Part shown: positions 7,931 to 15,320 of the stretch, piece after piece
How the letters are laid out: every line of letters starts with the position of its first letter
Numbering within the stretch: position 1 is the stretch's first letter
NCBI GenBank assembly: GCA_040382935.1
Contig: JBEIEP010000003.1
Coordinates: 76,296-140,295 of the forward strand
Origin: JALQUL01 sp040382935
GTDB taxonomy: Bacteria > Pseudomonadota > Gammaproteobacteria > Burkholderiales > Burkholderiaceae_C
DNA: 64,000 nucleotides
Reading direction: 5' to 3'
Program-made: the position numbers and the translations under genes
Notes under the pieces: generated by a model
Told to the model about the DNA's origin: nothing
The model's database searches: none
What the model saw: only the letters and a program-made list of their open reading frames with translations

Positions 7931-10006
7931 ATGAAGGCGCTTCGCATTGTGGGTATTGGTTTGGGCGCTCTTGTGGCCCTGTTGCTCGTGGCCGTGGGCG
8001 TGTTGTACGTGGTATTTGATGGCGAAAAAATCAAGTCCGAAATCAGCCGTGTGGTGCTAGAGCAAAAGCAGCGCAAACTGGTGATCTCGGGCACGCCGCA
8101 GCTCTCGGTGTGGCCCGATGTGGGTGTGAGTTTGCAGGGTGTCACGCTGTCTGAACGCAACAGCGATGCGCCGTTTATGTCGCTAGACGCGGCCCGTGTG
8201 TCGGTGGCGGTAATGCCTCTGCTATCCAACCAGGTGCAAGTGCGGGCGCTAGAGGTGGATGGGCTTAAAGCCACGCTGATTAAACACAAAGACGGTAGCC
8301 TTAACATTGCTGACTTGTTGGGGCAAGAGGCGGCCAAGACGGATGGCAAACCGGCGGCTACTGCCTCTGCACCCGCCCAGCCGTTGTTGGTTGATGTGAA
8401 AGCCGTGCGTATCAACAAGGCCCAGTTCACTTGGCGAGACGACCAGGCGGGCACGCGCACCGAGGTGTCCAACCTTAGCCTTAACACGGGGGCAGTGCAT
8501 GCAGACACAGCCAAACAATCGGCCCGTGTGGCTGGCCTGTTGCTGACGCTTAAAGGCAAAGCCGGGGCCGATGCTTTTGACCTTCAATTGGACGCGCCAG
8601 AGATTCAACTATCACCCGCCCAGTCCAGTGCAAAAACGCTGACGCTTTCAGTCGTTACAAGCGGTGCTGGGCGCAACGCCACGCTCAAGCTAAGCGCAAG
8701 CGGTTTGCAAGGCAATACCGACAAGCTAAACGTTGGCAAACTGTCTTTGCAACTGGATGCCAAATCCGGTGATACCAGCGTCAAGGGGCAATTGACCTCT
8801 CCGGTGTCCGTTAACGTGGCCAATCAGTCGGTGGCCTTGTCCAAATTGGCAGGCAGTATCGATGTGGCCAGCCCCGAAATGCCCATGAAGCAGGTCACCC
8901 TGCCCATTCAAGGCGCATTGCAGTTCAATGGCAAAGCCCAAAGCGCCTCGCTAGAGCTGAACACCCAGTTCGATGAATCCAAAATTGCCCTGACCACCAA
9001 GGTTGCCAAGTTCAGCCCGCTGGCCTTGGTTTTTGACCTGGACATCAACCAGCTCAACCTCGACAAATACCTGCCACCCGCACCCAAAGAGGTCCCCGCC
9101 AAAAGTACGACCCACGAGGCAGCCAAGGACACCCCCGTCAATTTGGCGGCACTCAAAGGCCCCAATGTCAGCGGCACGGTGCGCGTGGGTGCGCTACAGG
9201 TGGCCAACCTTAAGCTGGACAAGATCAACGGCAAGATCAATTTAGCGGGCGGCAAGCTGGACTTGGCACCTGTATCCCTCAATCTGTACGGTGGTAGCAC
9301 CAGCGGCAGCATCAGTGCCAATGCAGACGGCAACGCCATTGCCATTAAGCAGGCCTTGGTAGGCATCAACATCAACCCGCTCATGAAAGACCTGCTCAAC
9401 AAGGATTTGCTAGAGGGCCGAGGCACCGTTAACCTAGATGTGACCACCCGTGGGGCTAGCGTCAACGCGCTTAAAAAAGCCTTGGCTGGCAGCGCCTCAA
9501 TCAGTCTAAAAGACGGTGCTGTTAAAGGCATCAACCTGGCCAAAACCCTGCGCGACGCCAAAGCCAAACTGGGCAAAGCCCCCACCACGCAAGCGGCAGA
9601 CGCGACCCAAAAAACCGACTTTTCTGAGTTGTCAGGGTCCTTCAAAATTGCCGGTGGCGTGGCCAATAACAACGACCTCTCGCTCAAGTCGCCTTTTGTT
9701 CGTTTGACGGGTGCGGGTGATATCGATGTGGGTGAAAACCGCATGAACTACGTCGCCAAAGCCACCTTGGTGGCCACCACAGAAGGCCAGGGCGGCGTAG
9801 ACCTGGGCCAAGTCAAAGGCTTTACCGTGCCGCTACGCATTAGTGGCCCTTTTGACAAGCTCAGCTACAACATCGAATGGGGTGCCATGATTCAAGACGC
9901 GGCCAAAGCCAAGGTGGACGAAAAAGTCAAAGAAGTCCAGACCAAGGCCAAAGACGCCGTTAAAGACAAAGCCAAAGATGCGCTCAAGGGCTTGTTTGGG
10001 AAATAG
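7931..10006 (+). CDS. AsmA-family inner membrane protein
   Basis: 691 residues. One N-terminal transmembrane anchor (residues about 5-29) is followed by a long periplasmic beta-rich region in the AsmA/YhjG style: an N-terminal AsmA domain (EKIKSEISRVVLEQKQRKLVI) and a C-terminal AsmA_2-like domain with GRGTVNLDVTTRG near 495-507 and a final LRISGPFDKLSYNIEW block. The last 40 residues are a Lys/Ala/Asp-rich helix. AsmA-like proteins are thought to carry phospholipid between inner and outer membrane or affect envelope assembly. The start at 7931 sits ten bases after AAGGATT. Intact. Confidence 0.88.
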   Translation: MKALRIVGIGLGALVALLLVAVGVLYVVFDGEKIKSEISRVVLEQKQRKLVISGTPQLSVWPDVGVSLQGVTLSERNSDAPFMSLDAARVSVAVMPLLSNQVQVRALEVDGLKATLIKHKDGSLNIADLLGQEAAKTDGKPAATASAPAQPLLVDVKAVRINKAQFTWRDDQAGTRTEVSNLSLNTGAVHADTAKQSARVAGLLLTLKGKAGADAFDLQLDAPEIQLSPAQSSAKTLTLSVVTSGAGRNATLKLSASGLQGNTDKLNVGKLSLQLDAKSGDTSVKGQLTSPVSVNVANQSVALSKLAGSIDVASPEMPMKQVTLPIQGALQFNGKAQSASLELNTQFDESKIALTTKVAKFSPLALVFDLDINQLNLDKYLPPAPKEVPAKSTTHEAAKDTPVNLAALKGPNVSGTVRVGALQVANLKLDKINGKINLAGGKLDLAPVSLNLYGGSTSGSISANADGNAIAIKQALVGININPLMKDLLNKDLLEGRGTVNLDVTTRGASVNALKKALAGSASISLKDGAVKGINLAKTLRDAKAKLGKAPTTQAADATQKTDFSELSGSFKIAGGVANNNDLSLKSPFVRLTGAGDIDVGENRMNYVAKATLVATTEGQGGVDLGQVKGFTVPLRISGPFDKLSYNIEWGAMIQDAAKAKVDEKVKEVQTKAKDAVKDKAKDALKGLFGK

Positions 10007-10023
10007 CGAACAATTTCCCAAAC
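9994..10023 (+). terminator. Hairpin at the asmA 3' end
   Basis: Eleven-base perfect arms GTTTGGGAAAT / ATTTCCCAAAC with an eight-base loop, overlapping the asmA stop codon. There is no T-tract. It ends three bases before the operator of the following toxin-antitoxin pair. Confidence 0.4.
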
Positions 10024-10025
10024 CA

Positions 10026-10043
10026 TGAGATACTTGTATCTCA
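10026..10043 (+). promoter_or_regulatory. Operator of the RelBE-type pair
   Basis: Perfect palindrome TGAGATAC-tt-GTATCTCA, 20 bases before the antitoxin start. It is the natural autoregulatory site for a ribbon-helix-helix antitoxin. No clear -35 or -10 could be assigned around it. Confidence 0.6.
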
Positions 10044-10062
10044 AGTCTAAAAGGTGAGCTCC

Positions 10063-10290
10063 ATGGCCGTATCTCTTCGTTTACCCGACGAACTTTCTAA
10101 CCGTCTACAAAACTTGGCCCAGGCAACAGGGCGTAGCAAAACCTATTACATGATAGAGGCGATACGCGAGCACATTGACGACTTAGAGGATTTGTACCTG
10201 GCTGAACAGCGATTGCTGGCCCATCGCAACGGCCACTCGGCCGCGATACCACTGGAACAGGTCATGAAGCGTTATGGCGTGGAAGCTTGA
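10063..10290 (+). CDS. Ribbon-helix-helix antitoxin, RelB/DinJ-like
   Basis: 75 residues from ATG 10063, which has AAGGTGAG upstream; the GTG at 10054 lies within that binding site and is rejected. The N-terminal strand SLRLPDEL followed by LAQATGRSKTYYMIEAIREHI is a ribbon-helix-helix DNA-binding fold, and the C-terminal half (residues 45-75) should bind the toxin. The gene overlaps the toxin gene by 17 bases. It should repress the operon through the palindrome just upstream. Confidence 0.85.
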   Translation: MAVSLRLPDELSNRLQNLAQATGRSKTYYMIEAIREHIDDLEDLYLAEQRLLAHRNGHSAAIPLEQVMKRYGVEA

Positions 10291-10543
10291 CTTTGATCGT
10301 GCCGCCGAGCGCGATTTAGACAAGCTAGATCCTCAAGCCGCCAGACGCATTTTGCTATTTCTACGTGACCGCGTGGTCACCCTAGACGATCCCAGAAGCA
10401 TAGGGCAGGCACTCAAAGGCTCACAACTTGGCGAGTTCTGGAAATACCGCGTCGGTGACTACCGAATCATTTGCAGCATCGAGGACGGCACCCTGCGGAT
10501 TTTGGTGGTGAAGGTAGGCAATCGACGAGAGGTCTATCGCTAA
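10274..10543 (+). CDS. RelE/ParE-family toxin
   Basis: 89 residues with RelE-superfamily marks: AAERDLDKLDPQAARRILLFL (first 30 residues), the central LKGSQLGEFWKYRVGDYRII block, and the C-terminal VVKVGNRREVYR. RelE toxins cleave ribosome-bound mRNA using basic residues; R59/R63-type arginines and the terminal Arg/Tyr are present. The ATG at 10274 lies inside the antitoxin gene. The toxin looks complete and is therefore probably held in check by its partner. Confidence 0.88.
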   Translation: MAWKLDFDRAAERDLDKLDPQAARRILLFLRDRVVTLDDPRSIGQALKGSQLGEFWKYRVGDYRIICSIEDGTLRILVVKVGNRREVYR

Positions 10544-10633
10544 TCACCTGGGGTGCTACTTGAAACGCGGCACCCTACCCCAAAATAACGAGTAGCCCTT
10601 GGCTAACTTTTGACCCTTTTTTAAGGCACCCCT

Positions 10634-11266
10634 ATGCGCAAACTTTTAATCGCACTTTTGTCCACCGTGGTTTTGGCCCTTACCGGCTGCGGCTACAACA
10701 CCTTCCAAAGCAGCGACGAACAGGTCAAAGCCAGTTGGGCCGAGGTGCTCAACCAGTACCAGCGCCGGGCCGATTTAATTCCCAACTTGGTGAGCACCGT
10801 AAAGGGCGAAAGCCAGTTTGAACAGAGCACCTTGACCCAAGTGGTAGAGGCGCGGGCCAGGGCCACCTCAATACAGGCCACGCCAGAACTCATCAACGAC
10901 CCCGCCGCGTTTCAAAAATTTCAGCAGGCGCAGGGCCAGTTAACGGGTGCCCTCTCGCGCCTATTGGTGGTCTCTGAAAACTACCCCAACCTTAAAGCGA
11001 ACCAAGGCTTTAGAGACCTGCAAGCCCAACTAGAAGGCACAGAAAACCGCATCACCGTGGCGCGCAACCGCTATATCAAAGCGGTGCAAGAGTACAACGT
11101 GGCGGTGCGCTCCTTCCCCTCTAACCTGACGGCTATGGTGTTTGGCTACAAAGAAAAGCCCAGCTTTACCGTAGAGAACGAAAAAGAAATCGCCAAGCCC
11201 CCAACGGTTAGTTTTGACAAACCTGTGGCAACTCCACAAAACACCGCATCCGGGGCCGCCAAGTGA
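10634..11266 (+). CDS. LemA-family lipoprotein
   Basis: 210 residues. A signal peptide ends in a lipobox (LTGC, Cys19), so the protein is probably lipid-anchored in the periplasm. The rest is the helical LemA fold with the usual NQYQRRADLIPNLVSTVKG block and the SENYPNLKAN...FRDLQ-QLEGTENRI signature near residues 115-140. It is the first gene of a LemA-TPM-TPM operon, a common grouping of unknown exact role, perhaps linked to envelope quality control. The stop overlaps the next start (GTGA). Confidence 0.9.
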   Translation: MRKLLIALLSTVVLALTGCGYNTFQSSDEQVKASWAEVLNQYQRRADLIPNLVSTVKGESQFEQSTLTQVVEARARATSIQATPELINDPAAFQKFQQAQGQLTGALSRLLVVSENYPNLKANQGFRDLQAQLEGTENRITVARNRYIKAVQEYNVAVRSFPSNLTAMVFGYKEKPSFTVENEKEIAKPPTVSFDKPVATPQNTASGAAK

Positions 11267-12168
11267 CATTCGATAGGCTTGCCCTGCGCCACTGGCGCGT
11301 AGGCGCTCGGCTGCAGGATGCATTGGCCTCCGTCGTCGCGGTGGCGATGGCGGTAGTGGTTTCAGCCATTTTTACGGCGGGCATCGCCCAGGCGCAGATT
11401 GCCGTGCCCGCCCTCACGGGGCGTGTGGTCGATCAAACCGGCACGCTCACGCAACAACAAGCGGCCACATTGGACCAAACCTTGGCGGCTTTTGAAGCCC
11501 GCAAGAGCGCACAACTGGCGGTGTTGATTGTCCCTACCACCGCGCCAGAAACCATAGAGCAATACGCCCTGCGCGTGGCAGAGGCTTGGAAGCTAGGACG
11601 CAAAAAAATCGACGACGGCGCCATTGTGGTGGTGGCCAAAGACGACCGCACAGTGCGCATTGAAGTGGGCTACGGCCTGGAGGGTGCCCTGTCTGATATC
11701 ACCAGTAAGCGCATCATTAGCGACACCCTGGTCCCTATGTTCAAACAGGGCGATTTTTACGGCGGCCTGCAAGCGGCCACGGCGCAGATGATTCAGGTAC
11801 TGGACGGCGAACCCCTGCCCCCACCCAGTAATTCGTCGCCTAATACCAAACAGAACTCAGAAGACCTGCTGCTCATTCTGTTTATTTTGACGATGGCCGT
11901 GGGTGGCATTTTGCGGGTGGCCTTGGGCAAAGTGGGTGGCTCGTTCATCACCGGTTTTTTGGTTGCCGGACTGGCCTGGTGGCTGATGGGTACGCTATTG
12001 GTAGCGGTATTTGCAGGCATTGTCGCGTCCATTATGACTTTGGTAGGCCCTGGCACCCTGCTGCGCGGCACGGGTGGCTACGGTAGTAGGGGCGGTGGAT
12101 TTGGTGGTGGCGGTTTCAGGGGTGGTGGCGGTGGTTTTGGCGGCGGCGGCGCGTCTGGAAGGTGGTAA
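11263..12168 (+). CDS. TPM-domain (YgcG-type) membrane protein
   Basis: 301 residues from a GTG that overlaps the lemA stop. A signal segment ends at about residue 44 (AQA). The TPM domain follows (residues 48-185: LTGRVVDQTGTL, GAIVVVAKDDRTVRIEVGYGLEG, IISDTLVPMFKQGDFYGGL). Two transmembrane helices cover about 203-225 and 235-262. The tail is Gly-rich (repeats of FGGGG). Domains of this type are found in thylakoid TLP18.3 and in bacterial envelope proteins, sometimes with acid phosphatase activity. It is co-expressed with LemA. Confidence 0.88.
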   Translation: MTFDRLALRHWRVGARLQDALASVVAVAMAVVVSAIFTAGIAQAQIAVPALTGRVVDQTGTLTQQQAATLDQTLAAFEARKSAQLAVLIVPTTAPETIEQYALRVAEAWKLGRKKIDDGAIVVVAKDDRTVRIEVGYGLEGALSDITSKRIISDTLVPMFKQGDFYGGLQAATAQMIQVLDGEPLPPPSNSSPNTKQNSEDLLLILFILTMAVGGILRVALGKVGGSFITGFLVAGLAWWLMGTLLVAVFAGIVASIMTLVGPGTLLRGTGGYGSRGGGFGGGGFRGGGGGFGGGGASGRW

Positions 12169-12170
12169 GC

Positions 12171-12671
12171 ATGAACATCCAACGCACCATAAAGCATTTG
12201 TTGTGTTCCGACCGGCAAGTCCACAAAGCCTTCAGCCCCTCGGTCTTGCAAGCCATTGAGCAGGCCATCCAAGCCAGCGAACAAACCCACGGCGGCGAGA
12301 TTCGCTTTGCCCTAGAAGGGGGCCTAGACGGCCTGCCCCTGTTCAAAGGCCAAACACCGCGTGAACGGGCCATTGAGGTGTTCTCTGAACTTCGCATCTG
12401 GGACACCGAGCACAACAACGGCGTGCTGATTTACGTCTTAATGGCCGATAAAGCCGTAGAAATCGTGTCCGATAGAGGCATTTACGCCAAAGAAGGTGCG
12501 GCCACCTGGGAGGCTATCTGCCAGGCGATGCAAACGCAGTTTGCGCTTGGGCAATTTCAGGCAGGTGCGTTGGGTGGTATTGCGGCTGTGGCCCAAGTTA
12601 TCGGTAAGCACTACCCCACCCCCAATACCGCTACCAACGACCTGCCGGATGCGCCTGTGGTGTTGAGTTAG
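12171..12671 (+). CDS. Second TPM-domain protein, cytoplasmic or membrane-associated
   Basis: 166 residues from ATG 12171, preceded by GGAAGGTGG; the GTG at 12162 lies within the upstream gene and is not preferred. The TPM domain covers about residues 15-140 (GGEIRFALEGGL, ELRIWDTEHNNGVLIYVLMADKAVEIVSDRGI). No signal peptide or membrane segment is seen. The C-terminal tail, NDLPDAPVVLS, is a typical ending for these proteins; a second copy of the tail lies at 14434-14502. Third gene of the lemA operon. Confidence 0.86.
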   Translation: MNIQRTIKHLLCSDRQVHKAFSPSVLQAIEQAIQASEQTHGGEIRFALEGGLDGLPLFKGQTPRERAIEVFSELRIWDTEHNNGVLIYVLMADKAVEIVSDRGIYAKEGAATWEAICQAMQTQFALGQFQAGALGGIAAVAQVIGKHYPTPNTATNDLPDAPVVLS

Positions 12672-12691
12672 CGCATAGTGCAAGAGTCGTA

Positions 12692-12718
12692 AACAAGCAG
12701 GACGCCTACCTGCTTGTT
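12692..12718. terminator. Bidirectional hairpin between convergent genes
   Basis: Perfect ten-base arms AACAAGCAGG / CCTGCTTGTT around a seven-base loop, between the TPM gene (plus) and the DM13 gene (minus), which converge here. The arms begin and end in AA/TT, giving weak U-runs for both transcripts. Confidence 0.6.
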
Positions 12719-12724
12719 ATGGCC

Positions 12725-13201
12725 TTACTTGTACTTTGCGGCCGTAATAAATTCACCGAAAGTCTCGCACCACACGATCACCGCCGAGAATTTTGCTGGG
12801 TCTATGCCGGTAGGCACAGCAACCACAAAGTTATCAAAGGTCTTGATGTCGCCCACCCTAACCATCTGAGACTTGAGCTTTTTGAAATCTGCCTCCGTCT
12901 CGACAAACGCCGGTGAAAGATAGAGTTTGTAGTCTGGCCCTGGCGACAATTTTCCGACCAAGGAGATGGCATTGGGCGCGATAGAGACTGTTCCTTCGCC
13001 CCAATGCAAGGCATCGCTGTCCTTGAGTTCTCTTTTGAACTGACCACTGAACTGAACCTGCGTCGCTGCCGCCCTCAACTCGGTGACGGTTGGCGCTGCC
13101 GGGGCGATCAGAATCGGTAAGGCATAAATGCCCCCAACAAATCCGACAACACCCACGGCAAGGTGAGTGACAACGGAGTACAAAAATGCGCGGGTTTTCA
13201 T
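12725..13201 (-). CDS. DM13-domain protein, membrane-anchored
   Basis: 158 residues. An N-terminal hydrophobic helix (residues about 9-32) anchors or exports the protein. The rest matches a DM13 domain: FSGQFKR, WGEGTVSI, LSPGPDYKLYLSP, the GDIKTFDNFVVAVP turn, and VIVWCETFGEFITAA with the conserved cysteine. DM13 domains are proposed electron-transfer or adhesion modules. The gene is 18 bases downstream of the catalase-like gene, so the two likely form an operon with related redox roles; that is inference. Confidence 0.8.
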   Translation of the reverse strand: MKTRAFLYSVVTHLAVGVVGFVGGIYALPILIAPAAPTVTELRAAATQVQFSGQFKRELKDSDALHWGEGTVSIAPNAISLVGKLSPGPDYKLYLSPAFVETEADFKKLKSQMVRVGDIKTFDNFVVAVPTGIDPAKFSAVIVWCETFGEFITAAKYK

Positions 13202-13219
13202 GTTCGGTGGGGCCTTGTT

Positions 13220-14242
13220 TTATTGCTGTTTGGAGCCTTCGGTTAAACGACGACCCAGCGATATGGCGTAAGGTGCGGCACGCGCTGCAATCATAGGATC
13301 GGTCGATGCCTCTACCCCTTTGGGCAGGTTTAGCGGGTTAAAGGTGATGTTCAGGCAATCGCCCCCCGCATCTTCAGACACAGAGGTCACCTTCAACGCC
13401 CCCAAGCCCACCTTTTTACGCCCCTCTGGCAATGGCACTGTTGCATTGTCGATGGTGTCGCCCGGCTGCGCCAGCTCTAAATTGAAGTTGAAGGCCACCT
13501 TGCCGTCTTTTACCCGCTGGCGCAGGTCATCAAACAAAAAGCTTGGGCCCTTGGCCTTGGCCTCGTCATCGCTCAACCCCTGCACGCCACCCACCGGCTC
13601 AAATATCCATTTACCCAACTGCTTTGCACCACTGGCGTTGACAAAGGCAAAGCCATGCACACCCCAGTAATTGACACTTGCAAAACTGGCAGGTACGGGC
13701 TGCGATGCAAAGTGCTTGCCGATCAGAAGAACCTCGGGGTTTGCATCGTTGAAGGCCTTAACCTTGGCTGGATCGGGTTGCTTGGTAACAGGATCAGGCT
13801 GCCGCGAAGCTAGGAGTCCAATAAATTGCTGAGGCGATTTGGCACCAAATACCGGTGACGAAATATTGCCCATTTGCCAGACCTCCCCGTTGGGCAGGTT
13901 GAATTGAAGCGCCATGTTGCGCTGGGACTTGGCATTGTCCGCAGCCTTGGGGTTGGCACCGCCCACAGAGAAACGCACCACAACCGGCACTGGCCTGCCA
14001 GAAAACACCGATGCACTCGACAGCGCACGGGCATCAGGCGTGCCAACGAACTCACCCTTGGCACAAATGCCTTTTGCACCCGAGCGGCGATAGCCCTCAA
14101 ACTTGCCAAAGGTCGCCTCGAACTGATCAATAAAAGTAGACGGATCGACGTTTGCAGGTGCGCCCGCAGACGCTTGCGCGAATGCGCCCACTGACAACAG
14201 GGACGCAGCGGCGGCTAGGGTAGATAGAACCAACGTTTTCAT
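13220..14242 (-). CDS. Periplasmic catalase-related peroxidase (SrpA-like)
   Basis: 340 residues from ATG 14242, giving a clean signal peptide (MKTLVLSTLAAAASLLSVGAF, cleaved near AQA); GGAG lies nine bases upstream. The body is a small catalase-core protein: VPVVVRFSVGGANPKA, NMALQFNLPNGEVWQMG, ASVNYWGVHGFAFVN, and a late PYAISLGRRL that may carry the proximal Tyr. At the place where this family usually has R-x-x-H-A-K-G, this protein reads YRRSGAKG, so the distal histidine appears to be glycine. If so, catalase activity would be weak or lost. Length and other motifs look intact. Downstream is the DM13 gene. Confidence 0.78.
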   Translation of the reverse strand: MKTLVLSTLAAAASLLSVGAFAQASAGAPANVDPSTFIDQFEATFGKFEGYRRSGAKGICAKGEFVGTPDARALSSASVFSGRPVPVVVRFSVGGANPKAADNAKSQRNMALQFNLPNGEVWQMGNISSPVFGAKSPQQFIGLLASRQPDPVTKQPDPAKVKAFNDANPEVLLIGKHFASQPVPASFASVNYWGVHGFAFVNASGAKQLGKWIFEPVGGVQGLSDDEAKAKGPSFLFDDLRQRVKDGKVAFNFNLELAQPGDTIDNATVPLPEGRKKVGLGALKVTSVSEDAGGDCLNITFNPLNLPKGVEASTDPMIAARAAPYAISLGRRLTEGSKQQ

Positions 14243-14433
14243 AAACATGTACTCCAGGGTTTTGATAAAGACCATTAACGAACCCAAGAGCCTGTCCAGC
14301 GCCTTGGGCTTTCAGGTGTTAGTCACCGCTGGTGTTAATTTCTTACGGGATCGTTCGTACAGTTACAAATCGTTTCTTGTGGGGGCTGGTTTGGATAACG
14401 TCGGGGTCACTCGGATAGGTGCTTGTGAAGCGC

Positions 14434-14502
14434 AAGCATTTTCCGGTGAGTGGCGCTGCCGGCCAGCGGGTGAATGATTTGCCGGATGCGCCTGTGGTGT
14501 TG
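14434..14502 (+). pseudogene. Remnant of a TPM-protein C-terminus
   Basis: In one plus-strand frame this reads KHFPVSGAAGQRVNDLPDAPVVL. The intact TPM gene at 12171-12671 ends KHYPTPNTATNDLPDAPVVLS. The last ten codons agree with three silent changes, and the intact stop is replaced by TGG. Upstream the frame does not resemble a TPM domain. It is the leftover 3' end of a lost paralogue. The rest of the 14243-14525 spacer shows no gene. Confidence 0.7.
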
Positions 14503-14525
14503 TGGGTATTTGGCGCTCGGGATGA

Positions 14526-15320
14526 CTATTTGACCCCGGCAATCTCTAGGTCGACTACGTCAGCAATAAAGTAAATCGACGTCACGGTTAGATTGAGTTT
14601 CGTTTCCTTGAATGTAAACGGCCATTGTTTCCCAGGTTTTACCCCTCGTTCTTCGAATGTTGTTTCTTCCTCAGGCAGTTTCACCCGCACCGTCGCTGTT
14701 CCATCAGGGTTGATTTGAAGAACTGTGAAGACTAGGCCCGTTGCTTTATCAATGTAGGCCGTACCGCGTAAGGCCGTTCCTTGTCTTCTTGCGGTAACGG
14801 TAAGCGGAGCATTGCTAGAAATAGCTGCTTTCAGTTCAGAAACCTGCTGCTTCAATTCGACGATTCGTGGTGCGATATTAGGTATTGCGTCCTTGGTTTG
14901 GCTTAGCCACTGTCTGTACTCAGCGTTTTCAGAACGCAGCACGTCAAGGTCCCGTTGTAGCAGCTCAACTTTGGATCTGTATTTTTCCGCAATTGTCTTT
15001 TGCTCTTCCATTTGACTGCGCAAGATGTTAAGAGGATTGTCTTGAAGGACGTACGTAGAGACCGCCCATGTTGCAGCCGCAACCATCAGTGTGTAGCTGA
15101 TTACAGATTTCGTCGGGTTGTTCTCGAACCAGTTTGCCATGGCTGTTTTGATGTGGTTAAAAAAATTATTACTCCACCGCGCACTATAACTGGGTACTGT
15201 CAGGGCTCTATGCCATTGATCTTGGCCGTATGTGCCAGCGTCATGATGGCTGGTGCACGTACTCACGGCATTATTGGCTTCGCTGAACTCATGTGGGTTC
15301 GGTTGACTACTGGCTGTCAT
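14526..15320 (-). CDS. Membrane-anchored coiled-coil protein, unknown
   Basis: 264 residues. The start at 15320 overlaps the stop of the upstream nuclease-like gene as ATGA, which supports the long start; ATG 15140 (MANWFENN) is the alternative. Residues 1-60 are polar and cytoplasmic. One transmembrane helix covers about 72-92 (SVISYTLMVAAATWAVSTYV), followed by a coiled coil at 98-175 (heptads in MEEQKTIAEKYRSKVELLQRDLDVLRSE) and a C-terminal beta-rich domain (180-264). I do not recognise the family. Translational coupling suggests that it works with the PD-(D/E)XK-like protein, perhaps placing it at the membrane. Confidence 0.72.
   Translation of the reverse strand: MTASSQPNPHEFSEANNAVSTCTSHHDAGTYGQDQWHRALTVPSYSARWSNNFFNHIKTAMANWFENNPTKSVISYTLMVAAATWAVSTYVLQDNPLNILRSQMEEQKTIAEKYRSKVELLQRDLDVLRSENAEYRQWLSQTKDAIPNIAPRIVELKQQVSELKAAISSNAPLTVTARRQGTALRGTAYIDKATGLVFTVLQINPDGTATVRVKLPEEETTFEERGVKPGKQWPFTFKETKLNLTVTSIYFIADVVDLEIAGVK

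Noticed and set aside
8908..9744. 278-codon minus-strand frame within asmA
   Set aside because: Ser/Leu-rich low-complexity translation antisense to a well-supported AsmA gene.
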